Of a stretch of DNA of 64,000 bases, positions 26,671 through 34,893 are shown one piece after another. Origin of the DNA: Caproicibacterium amylolyticum (lineage in GTDB: Bacteria; Bacillota; Clostridia; Oscillospirales; Acutalibacteraceae). The translations under genes and the position numbers were made by a program. Under the pieces are notes generated by a model, which worked only from the letters and a program-made list of their open reading frames with translations, had not been told where the DNA came from and did no database searches. Every line of letters begins with the position of its first letter. Position 1 is the stretch's first letter. Location of the stretch: contig NZ_CP060696.1 in the NCBI RefSeq assembly GCF_014467055.1, positions 372,001 to 436,000 of the forward strand. The letters run 5' to 3'.

Positions 26671-27458
26671 CTAAGCTGAAGATTCGGTGAAAGATAGCCT
26701 AACCGCTTTTGAACACGGCTGCGGTTGTGAAAGGCCTCGATATATTAAAAATGGCTTGACGGGAAGCTTCTCTTGTGGGGTAAAAGTGCCAATGAACGAT
26801 TTCTTTTTTAGAATGGAGAAAAAACTTTCACTCCATGCATTGTCTCCCAGAGTTCCAAGGCGTGAGTAGCTTTGCTTCCAGCCATAAGATGAAATTTGAT
26901 CTTTAACGGCCTGTGACGTATATTGACTGCCGCGGTTGCTGTGAAAGATCAGGCCAGTCGGCAAATTCCAATGTTCTTGTGAAGCATACAAGGTATGCAG
27001 AACCAATTCTTTTTTCATTCGTTTTTCCTGACAGCTTGCTAAAACGACATTGGTATAGACATCTCTAATTTGACACAGATAACCCAAACCCTTCACCGGT
27101 GCGAATATAGCTGATATCACTAGCTAAAACCTGAAAAGGTCTGTTGATTTAAGCCCTTTTGTTAGCTTTTGATACTTGCAGCCCGACTGTCTGTTAGAGA
27201 AAGCTGTCTGCGTTTTAAATGGCAGGATTTCAGGCCTTCCTGAGCCATTATCCTTTTTACCACAGGGTAAGAAATGGTATGCCCATCACGTCGGATTACA
27301 CCGCAGATACGTTCCGCGCTATAGGTGCCCTTTCCTTCCTTGAAAGCAGAAATCACCCTATCTTTACATATTTCGTATCGTTTCTGCCGTTTGCTGCGCG
27401 TTTGAAGCCAGGCATAATAGCCTGATGTAGAAACGCCTAATTGTTTGGCCCGCTTCAC
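26671..27458 (-). pseudogene. IS3-family (IS150-like) OrfB remnant
   Basis: Two frames are needed. 27458-27162 carries the HTH_21 start (KRAKQLGVSTSGYYAWLQTR, YSAERICGVIRRDGHTISYP); 27120-26671 carries the integrase core. The second catalytic Asp is changed to Asn: FHSNRGSQYTS where the family has HSDRGSQYTS. The Glu region (DNAWSESFFSILKK) remains, but the C-terminus is out of frame. It is a dead transposase. Confidence 0.85.
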
Positions 27459-27508
27459 TTTGGAATATCGATCCTACTTTTCCATGAACCAATAGCAGCT
27501 TATGGTAT

Positions 27509-28414
27509 TTACTGTTGGTGCTGTGCGAAGAAGGCCGCTGCTTTTTTGTAGTTTTCCTCTTCCAGTTCCGCATTTCGCAATCGCAGCTGACGCATTTCAT
27601 CCTGCTGCTGTACCATCTCTGCTTTATCGCCGTCCGGCGTGTATCTTTTCCGCCACCGATACAGCATGTTACTGCTGATTCCCAGGCTTTCAGCAATTTG
27701 GGTTACAGTGCGCTCACTGCAGTAACTCATACGAACTGCGCGCATTTTGAATTCTTCATAGACAAAAGCTAAGAAGGAAGAATCCAACTTATCATACCGA
27801 GTTGCAACTCTTCTGAACCATTTTAATTTTTGGAAGAAACACTCAACCAAGTGACGTTCTTTATAAAGGGACCAATCACAACGCCATGGATTTACAGTGT
27901 TGGCTTTGGGTGGAATTGTGTATTCACTGTCCTGACGCTGAATATAATCCAGTATCTCATTGGTTCCATATGCTTTGTCACCCAGCACATTGCTTTTTGA
28001 GATATCAACATGTGACAAAACATCTACCGCTACTGTGGAATCATTGATGTTTCCGGCCGATAGGTGAAAATAGATTGGATTGCCCAAACCATCAACGATT
28101 GTATGGATTTTCGTGTTTAAACCTCCGCGTGAACGTCCTACTGCCTTTGGTTTATCCCCTTTTTTCCGCCATTTGCGGAATCGGGTATATACTCCTTGCC
28201 ATTTACCATAATGCTCAGGCAATTCTCTCCACTGGCATCCACTTCTAGCCATCCATAACATTCCGTTGAGCATTATGCGGTTGCTTTTTCTGGGTCTGCC
28301 TTTTTTTCCAGTGCGTTCTGGTGGCAGTAAGTCCTTTATTCTGTTCCATCCTTCATTGGTTAATTCATATCGTCTCATGTGTTCCAGTTTATAGCAATCC
28401 CATTTTTTATGCAA
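27509..28414 (-). pseudogene. IS5-family transposase fused in frame to IS3 OrfA
   Basis: The first 215 or so residues are an IS5-family DDE transposase (RYELTNEGWNRIKDLLPPER, SGCQWRELPEHYGKW, GRSRGGLNTKIHTIVDGLGN, LGDKAYGTNEI). Normally about 50 residues, including the first catalytic Asp, lie between WRKKG and DKPKAVGRSRGG; here they are missing. After SFLAFVYEEF the frame enters an IS3-family OrfA (MRAVRMSYCSERTVTQIAES, LRNAELEEENYKK). The IS5 element evidently inserted in the IS3 orfA, creating a 301-residue chimera. Both parts are probably non-functional. Confidence 0.85.
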
Positions 28415-28429
28415 CTTTTATTTTACAAA

Positions 28430-28662
28430 CAAGGCCTAAGTCGATTACATAAAGCTTGCCCTCTGACGTCAAAGGACAAGCTTTATATTTTAAGATAAAA
28501 TGAATTGTTTTTGGAAATATGTCTTATCCATTTGCGGGAATATAAGCTTCAATTACTAATCAGTTCTACTGTGTATTCAACGTTTTTGCTAATTAATAAA
28601 GCCAAAACAAGAATTGTAATTTACTTACAACTAATTTTATTACTATATGTTTATTTTCACCA
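28430..28662. other. Intergenic with one hairpin
   Basis: aaagcttgccct and the facing aggacaagcttta (about 28449-28486) form a stem. The rest is AT-rich and I see no gene. Confidence 0.4.
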
Positions 28663-28720
28663 TGAACTATAGTCAAGTAAGTAGACACAATAATTAGGGA
28701 AAACATACTGGAAACAGGAA

Positions 28721-29616
28721 TTAAGCCTGATTCCAGAACAGTTCTTCTTTCTCGTTAGGTGTTAGCATTCGAAGAGAGCCATGAGGCCTTCTTGAGTTAT
28801 AGTATCCTTCAATATATTGGAATATGGACAACTGTAATTCCTGTAGGGAGTGATAAGCTTTCCTGTTGGTTTCTTCTTTTTTTAGATATTTGAAGAAACT
28901 TTCACAGCAAGCATTATCAAAAGGATAGCCCTTTTTGGAAAATGATTGCACAACATTAAGAGAATCTAGAAGCTGTCGAAATGAAAAAGCAGTATACTGA
29001 GATCCTCGATCAGAATGAAACATAAGTCCAGAAGGGCAGTTTCTTCTATCATAAGCTTTTTTGAACGCAGTCATGACGAGGTCGACATCTGGCTTGCCTG
29101 ATATGTTCCAGGAGATGACTTTGCGAGAAAATAAATCCATTACAATACAAAGATAATACCATTTGCCGGCAACTTTGATGTATGTGAAATCACTTGCCCA
29201 GACAATGTTTGGAGTTTGCTGATTGAACTCCTGGTGAAGGTGGTTGGTACACTCGCCGTTGTCCCGATGCTTATAATTTTTATAAGGTTTTTCGGTGGAC
29301 ATCCGTGGAAGTTTTAGAGTCCTCATCAGTCGGTACACTCGTCCGACACTGATGTTAATGCCATAATCACGCTGGAGAACATAGGTAATCTTGTAAGCTC
29401 CAAGACGTTTGTTATAATCTGCATAGATTTTAAGAATAAGCTTTGCAATCGTTTGATTGTCTTTTGTACGATCAGCCGGTTCGGTGTTGTAATGCTTATA
29501 GTAAGTACTTCGATTAACGCCAAGAACCTTACAAAGGAGCTTGATATTGTGTTGGAAACGGAGCTTATGAATAGCTTCTAATCGTTGTTTGAGTGTGGCG
29601 TGAAGATGGCAATCGC
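28721..29616 (-). CDS. IS3-family OrfB, copy 2
   Basis: The reading frame continues from the A7 slippery site and retains the DDE residues (WASDFTYIK, FHSDRGSQYT, NACCESFFKYLKKE). It is expected to be made as OrfAB by -1 frameshifting and looks intact. Confidence 0.9.
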
Positions 29617-29871
29617 TTTTTTTAGTATAAGGAGTTCCTCCTCAAGCTGAGCATTACGCTTTTGGAGGTCTTTGACCTGCTTAGCAGTTAGTATTTCGCC
29701 ATCATCCGTTTCGACGATTGAGTATTGTTTAATCCAACGGCCAAGTGCGGTGATAGAAACGCCATACTCTTTACAGAGTGCTGCTTGTGATTTGCCGCCA
29801 GATTGATAAAGGTTGACGAGAGTTCGTTTGAAATCTTCGTCATATCGGGTTCCGGTTTTACCAGTGGACAT
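29578..29871 (-). CDS. IS3-family OrfA, copy 2
   Basis: Identical in sequence to the OrfA of copy 1: a 97-residue HTH protein with C-terminal leucine-zipper helix. The slippery run of seven A (minus strand) is at 29617-29623. Confidence 0.9.
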   Translation of the reverse strand: MSTGKTGTRYDEDFKRTLVNLYQSGGKSQAALCKEYGVSITALGRWIKQYSIVETDDGEILTAKQVKDLQKRNAQLEEELLILKKAIAIFTPHSNND

Positions 29872-29951
29872 GAGTAAGTGCCTCCTTTTGGGTGTCTACT
29901 TAATTATAATTGATAGTTACTTCAGGTGTCCACTTATTTAATATAGATCCA

Positions 29952-30269
29952 AGCAAGAAATAATAGCAATTACGAAAATGATAGACAAAAGGGTGTCCAC
30001 TTTTAATAAGAGGATACCTGCAATTTTGATAATTGCCATAAAAGGTTGAATTGTCTGGAACAAAAGGAACCATAGTGTAAAGGCCTTTTTGGGTGTATGC
30101 AAACGATTGGCAATATTGAATGGTTACACAGTAAGAAGCCAAGAAGACGCAAACCTCATAAGAAAAACAATAAAGCCGCCGGCGGGTCATTTGAATTGAC
30201 CCCAAAAGTTAGACAATATTTATAAGCAAACAACTGGAAAGGTCAAGAAAAAATAGACACAAAGTTAAG
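29952..30269. other. IS debris
   Basis: This contains a tgaccccaaaagttagac stretch (about 30198-30215) typical of IS150-like terminal repeats, and an isolated gtgtccactt box like the IS3 ends. A plus-strand frame ends RLAILNGYTVRSQEDANLIR-like before stops. No intact gene is present. Confidence 0.5.
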
Positions 30270-30365
30270 CATTTAAAAATTTTGCACTTCAAACTGAACT
30301 GGGCTAAGCCAGCCCAAAGCAGAATGAATGCGCTTCGTGTTATAGTAGGTTTCGATATATTTACC
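30270..30365 (-). pseudogene. IS3-family transposase C-terminal remnant
   Basis: The minus strand encodes YIETYYNTKRIHSALGWLSP followed by VQFEVQNF and a stop, the usual IS3 OrfB ending. The rest of the gene is absent. Confidence 0.8.
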
Positions 30366-30376
30366 GGTTTTCATGT

Positions 30377-30424
30377 AGAGAAAGAGGCTGGAACCTTGTT
30401 GGAGGTTCCAGCCTCTTTCTCTCT
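30377..30424. terminator. Long perfect hairpin, probable terminator
   Basis: agagaaagaggctggaacc (30377-30395) pairs exactly with ggttccagcctctttctct (30404-30422). The T run is interrupted by C, so termination strength is uncertain. Confidence 0.65.
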
Positions 30425-30537
30425 AAGTACGTTTTATGGTACTGTACTTTTGCTATGATAAGAATAGTTCAAAACTAAATTGACAAAGTGTAGTTCGGAT
30501 TTTGAAAGCGAAAATAAATTTATTAGGAGGAGCAGAC

Positions 30538-31271
30538 ATGAAGGTTTATATACAGACAGGCCAACAACACGCACCTTGTAATTACTACTTTTTCAATGCC
30601 GTTCATGGGTTTCGTTAAATGGGTTTTGAATGTATTTCTTTTTGCAGCAGAGAGAAACTGAACACAGCGAGTCCAGAGAATGTCGTGGTTGGGTATGCAA
30701 ATGCCGTTCAAGAGCATCTTTTTGACGTTGGCATTATGACGCCGGAACGGGACTATCCCGCTGAATTAAAGAAATACCTGGGGCGAAAAATTTGGAAAAC
30801 AAGAATTGATTATGTAAACAGTAGTCCGGAACTGTGGCCGGTTTTTGTAAAACCGATCGAAGACAAAAAATTTACGGGCAGAGTTATTTATTCACCGAAA
30901 GAACTGATATGTTGCGGCAGATGCGGTGAAAATGCAGAAGTGTACTGTTCGGAAGTTGTACCGTTTACGGCTGAGTGGCAGTACTTTGCACGTTACGGAA
31001 AAATTCAGGATGTCCGTCCGTATCGTGGGGACTGGCGGCTGCATTTTGATCCAGCTGTAATCGAAAATGCCATTCAGGAGTACACTTCGGCACCGAATGG
31101 TTATGCAGATGACTTCGGTTTGACAAGTGATGGCAGAACTCTTTCAATGGAAATCAACGATGAGTAGCCTTGGGATGCTATGAATTTTTGTACATGGATT
31201 ACGCAAAGCTGCTGTCCGCACGGTGGGCGGAACTAACCGATACATCGGATGAGTATGCATTTGATTTGTAA
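30538..31271 (+). pseudogene. ATP-grasp-domain protein, broken by a nonsense codon and a frameshift
   Basis: After taggaggagcag, ATG 30538 encodes MKVYIQTGQQHAPCNYYFFN, then TAA at 30616-30618 in the same frame as the remaining 182 codons. The middle part (PELWPVFVKPIEDKKFTGRV, SPKELICCGRCGENAEVYCS) resembles the nucleotide-binding half of small ATP-grasp proteins. Near 31165 it stops again, while the neighbouring frame continues ALGCYEFLYMDYAKLLSARW to a stop at 31271. One point mutation and one indel therefore explain the break. Homologues make amide or peptide-like bonds; the substrate is unknown. It ends 38 bp before the cas operon, with no sign of functional connection. Confidence 0.7.
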
Positions 31272-31309
31272 CCGCAAAAAGCGTATGAATACAGAAAGGA
31301 GAAACAAAT

Positions 31310-31912
31310 ATGATAGAAAAAAGGTATAATTGGGCATTTGAGATAGCAGGACGAAATGCTTGCTTCACCAGACCGGATACCGGTGCTGTACCAATTTCTT
31401 ATCCGGCACCCACTCGATCTGCTCTCATTGGAATCGCAGAAAGCGTTGCACTGTTTAAAAACGCTTATTTTTGGCCGGAGCGTGTGGAGATTTGCAGTCC
31501 CATTGTTTATCATAAGTATGTCCAGAATTACAATGGTCCATTGCGTGAGAAGACAGGTCCGTTTCAATTAGTCATAACAGTTTTGGAAAATGTAGATTAC
31601 AAAGTCTACGGCACCATTAAAAGCTATGATAAGCCTACCCACGAAGTAAACTACGCACATGAGATGCAGGATATGTTTCTTAGAAATTTAGAAAAAGGCC
31701 GTTTTTTCAGCACACCGCACTTGGGCCTTTCCGAGATGATACCGGCCTATTTTGGACCGCTGCGTTCAGATACAGTTCCGGATGAAAGTATCAATCTGAT
31801 GATTCCGTCTATGCTGGATACAATGTATGACAGACAGACCGGAGGGCGTCTTTCTCCCAAATTTCAACAGAATGTCCGCATTGAAAAGGGGGTGCTGCGG
31901 TATGCTGAATGA
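31310..31912 (+). CDS. cas5: Cas5 (type I-C-like)
   Basis: A 200-residue RAMP protein with ATG 31310 after AAAGGAG. The start YNWAFEIAGRNACFTRPDTG followed by YPAPTRSALIGIAESV is the Cas5d pattern. In type I-C this subunit both caps the crRNA and cleaves the repeat RNA, using Tyr and Lys-His residues. Here the region aligned to the Lys-His pair (family ENKHYAI type) reads HEVNYAHEM, so the usual Lys is not obvious and the His may be shifted. RNA-processing ability is therefore uncertain. It is first in an operon with cas8, cas7 and cas3; its last 11 nt overlap cas8. Confidence 0.8.
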   Translation: MIEKRYNWAFEIAGRNACFTRPDTGAVPISYPAPTRSALIGIAESVALFKNAYFWPERVEICSPIVYHKYVQNYNGPLREKTGPFQLVITVLENVDYKVYGTIKSYDKPTHEVNYAHEMQDMFLRNLEKGRFFSTPHLGLSEMIPAYFGPLRSDTVPDESINLMIPSMLDTMYDRQTGGRLSPKFQQNVRIEKGVLRYAE

Positions 31913-34004
31913 ACTGTACCAGCTTGCCGGTACATTGGAAAAACAGCAGGTGCTTTCTGAGATGCAAACACAGCGCGATATACATAAAGTAGCGAAGTGC
32001 CAGTGTCTGTATATTCGGTTAGACCAAGCGGGCATGCCGCAGTATGTCAAGATACTTTCTCCACAGAAAACCGGAATCCTGTGGAAACACAGCAAGGGAA
32101 ATCATAATAGTTTCCCGGCGATCCGCGTACAAAAGCCCCTTTTAGCAGAGAGTGTTTCACGGTCATTCAATGAAGCAGCATGGAAAAAAGCAGATGTGCA
32201 GGAAAAGGGAAAGCTGTTTTCTACGTTGGAAGATACGGCAAATCATGACAGCCAAGAGATTACAGTGAAAAAGTGGACATTGGAACAAATGGTACCGGTT
32301 TTGCAGAGCGACGATTCGGATTTAGAGGCGCTGCGGCGCTTGCTGCTTCGTTTTCCACAGGAATACAGTGCTGATTTTTATTCTTCACTGCGTAAAGCAG
32401 TGAAAGAAAACCTTACAGACCTTTTCACATCAGCAGAGAATGCAGAATTCCTCAAAAAGTTATTTGTTGGAGCCGGTGATATGAAAAAGGGAAAATATAC
32501 GGCGGGCTGTATGTGCTATTTTGATATAGCGGAAACAGAAGAAGTAGACTGCATTGTCGCTAGTTTAGATACGGAGCAGGCGCTGATTCGCTGCCTGTTA
32601 ACAAAGCCAGAAGAAGCATCCAATGCAGCCGCATTGGGTATATCGGCGCTTTCTGGGGCGAATTGCCCGCTGATATCGGATAAATATCCCAATCCATCGT
32701 TTCAGGTGCTTGGCTTGGTATCCTTGTTTTCCAATAATACATCAGCTATTCCGTGCTACCTTCGCTACCAACTGGAGGGAGCACAGGCTTTTTCGGCAGG
32801 CGTAGACGAAGTACAGCAAATAACTGACGCACTTGCCTTTTTGATGGATGAACAGCGCAAGGGGAAAACTTGGAGCAGCTTTCCGGGTGTTGCTAAGAAA
32901 AAGCCCATGCTTTTGTTGGCATGGCTGGAAGATGACTCGGCTTGTGAAGCTAAACTGGCGCAGTCCCTATCGGATGACGGACAAATAAAAATTTATGAAT
33001 CTATATGTAACAATGTACTTGATTATTTAAAATTGAAAATAGAATCTGTTCCGGACAAGGCGGTACATTTGCAGCTCTTTGAAACACTGGACGCGGGACG
33101 CAAGCAAATTGCCTATGCAAATGTTTTCACAGCACAGCAGGTATATGCAGATATATCGGAATGGTGTGAATCCGCTAAAAATTTGCCCCGTATTTTGTTT
33201 GCTGTTAAGTTTAAATCCAAGGATGGTCGGGAAATCCGATGGTACAGGCCACACTGTCCGGGACCAGGCGCCGTTTGGCGGGTGCTGCATCTGCAGTATC
33301 ATTCACAGCTGGGTGTGACAGACGGAATAGACCAATTTGTGCGTGAGGTTACTTCTGAGCGGCCAACGCTGCAGCAAATTTATGGGCTGTTTTTATCACA
33401 TACGGAGAATCAGCAGACGGACTGCAAATTTGCACGGGAATTTTTGCAGCAGACGCTCACAACGGTTAGCGGATTCTTGGTGGATGCGGCTGGCTTTCAG
33501 ACCACACAATTCAAACAGCCGTTTTCGCAGAAAAACATGGAAAAGCTTTGTGCGGCGGTTTCCCTGCTGGGAATTTTGCTTTACAAGTGTCAAATTAAGA
33601 AGGAGAATTATATGGAGAATCAGGCGTTTTTATTGGGACGTTTTTTGAAGTTAGCAGACCAACTGCATAAAGAATACTGCATTGCTGTGCGCAATGGTGG
33701 GGATAAAACGCAGCCGCTGCCAAATCAGCTCATGGGAAATGCAGTGTTTATGATTGCTTTGCAAAATCCGGTGGAAGCACTTGACCGTCTTGAAGAAAAG
33801 ATGCGCATTTATATTGGTTGGGCAGAAAGAGAAATAGACTGCAAAACCTTAAAACAATTTGAAAAGGTTTCTGCAGAACTGCATCGGTCATCTGCATTTC
33901 CACAGAAGCTTTCTGCAGAAGAACGTGCCGAATTGCTGCTGGGATATCTGGCACAACTGCCGGATGACAGTGCAGATAAATCAAATCAGGAGGAGAATGC
34001 ATAA
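31902..34004 (+). CDS. cas8c: Cas8c/Csd1-like large subunit
   Basis: ATG 31902 lies inside the cas5 end (overlap 11 nt); a longer frame from 31827 lacks a ribosome binding site. The 700-residue protein is divergent. The C-terminal segment FLLGRFLKLADQLHKEYCIA followed by NQLMGNAVFMIALQNP corresponds in position and character to the conserved LGRLFAxLExxQ helices of Csd1. Residues 440-470 (IRWYRPHCPGPGAVW) have no counterpart I can name. Large subunits recognise the PAM and recruit Cas3. The assignment rests mainly on operon position, size and that C-terminal block. Confidence 0.7.
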   Translation: MLNELYQLAGTLEKQQVLSEMQTQRDIHKVAKCQCLYIRLDQAGMPQYVKILSPQKTGILWKHSKGNHNSFPAIRVQKPLLAESVSRSFNEAAWKKADVQEKGKLFSTLEDTANHDSQEITVKKWTLEQMVPVLQSDDSDLEALRRLLLRFPQEYSADFYSSLRKAVKENLTDLFTSAENAEFLKKLFVGAGDMKKGKYTAGCMCYFDIAETEEVDCIVASLDTEQALIRCLLTKPEEASNAAALGISALSGANCPLISDKYPNPSFQVLGLVSLFSNNTSAIPCYLRYQLEGAQAFSAGVDEVQQITDALAFLMDEQRKGKTWSSFPGVAKKKPMLLLAWLEDDSACEAKLAQSLSDDGQIKIYESICNNVLDYLKLKIESVPDKAVHLQLFETLDAGRKQIAYANVFTAQQVYADISEWCESAKNLPRILFAVKFKSKDGREIRWYRPHCPGPGAVWRVLHLQYHSQLGVTDGIDQFVREVTSERPTLQQIYGLFLSHTENQQTDCKFAREFLQQTLTTVSGFLVDAAGFQTTQFKQPFSQKNMEKLCAAVSLLGILLYKCQIKKENYMENQAFLLGRFLKLADQLHKEYCIAVRNGGDKTQPLPNQLMGNAVFMIALQNPVEALDRLEEKMRIYIGWAEREIDCKTLKQFEKVSAELHRSSAFPQKLSAEERAELLLGYLAQLPDDSADKSNQEENA

Positions 34005-34891
34005 TGAATCGGGAAACTTTACATCGTATGACAGGACTTTTGTGGATTGAGGCCATTAATTCAAATCCAAACGGGAATCCAGACCAGGATAATGACCCAC
34101 GACGCCGTGCAGACGGCTTTGGTGAAATTTCTCCGGTTTCTCTGAAGCATAAGGTACGCGCATTAATCGCCGACAAGGAAGGTCCCGTGTGGCAGGAAAT
34201 CAGTGAGGAATTGGGAATTACACCTAAAGACGCTGGCCACTATGACATATTGGAGCAAAAAGACACAAAGCGGACGGAAATTAACAAATTGACTGCTGAA
34301 GAATTTATTAACCGCTTTTGGGATGCCCGCGTTTTTGGCTCAACATTTCTGGAAAAGAAGAACAGTGAGGACTCCAAGAACAGTCAAATTCATACCGGTG
34401 CCGTGCAGTTTGGCATGGGTGTTTCTCTGTCACCCGTTGAAGTAGAACGGCTGACGACCACTAAGCTTTTACCGGCACAGGACGGTAAGGGCAAGGGGAT
34501 GGCGCCGCTTGCTTATCGTATTGTACCATATGGATTGTATACGATGCCGTTTTTTGTGAATGCCACAGCGGCAAGGCGCACAAACTGTACTCCGCTTGAT
34601 ATTGAATTGATGCTTCATGTACTGCCCTACGCATATCAGGAAACCGCTTCCTATATTCGCTCGCAGGTCAACTTGGTCCATATTTATTGTACAGAACATG
34701 CCAAAGCACGCGGCTGTTACAATGACTTTAAAATTATTGAGGCGCTTACCCCAACACCGCTGCATCCGGGTGAATATGCGCATAGCTTGCAGGATTATGA
34801 TTTGGAACTTGTGGAAAAACGGATAGAGCAGCTCAATCAGCAGATGGAAGGCAAGGTCAGTCCGGTGTGTGATTTGATGGAGCAAATGTAA
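34004..34891 (+). CDS. cas7: Cas7 (Csd2/Csh2-like) backbone subunit
   Basis: A 295-residue protein whose ATG overlaps the cas8 stop by one base. The start TGLLWIEAINSNPNGNPDQD followed by DPRRRADGFGEISPVSLKHK is the classical Csd2/Csh2 signature. RFWDARVFGSTF and HTGAVQFGMGVSLSPVE are the family's conserved core. Multiple copies coat the crRNA spacer in Cascade. The C-terminal LVEKRIEQLNQQMEGK is helical. It looks intact and closest to type I-C. Confidence 0.9.
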   Translation: MNRETLHRMTGLLWIEAINSNPNGNPDQDNDPRRRADGFGEISPVSLKHKVRALIADKEGPVWQEISEELGITPKDAGHYDILEQKDTKRTEINKLTAEEFINRFWDARVFGSTFLEKKNSEDSKNSQIHTGAVQFGMGVSLSPVEVERLTTTKLLPAQDGKGKGMAPLAYRIVPYGLYTMPFFVNATAARRTNCTPLDIELMLHVLPYAYQETASYIRSQVNLVHIYCTEHAKARGCYNDFKIIEALTPTPLHPGEYAHSLQDYDLELVEKRIEQLNQQMEGKVSPVCDLMEQM

Positions 34892-34893
34892 AG

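Larger units (their letters stand above)
28663..29951 (-). mobile_element. IS3-family insertion sequence, copy 2 (1,289 bp, inverted)
   Basis: It has the same ends and exactly the same length as copy 1 at 13637-14925, in the opposite orientation, and differs by very few bases. The flanking trinucleotides (cca and agc) do not match, so the original target duplication was lost by rearrangement next to it. The two copies bracket 14-15 kb containing the restriction operon. Confidence 0.9.

Noticed and set aside
29900..30205. 101-codon Cys/Tyr-rich frame
   Set aside because: It spans the IS3 end and IS150-like debris with no start signal.
30377..30424. Palindrome upstream of the cas operon as a CRISPR repeat
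   Set aside because: It occurs once, is far longer in stem than a repeat, and no spaced copies exist nearby.
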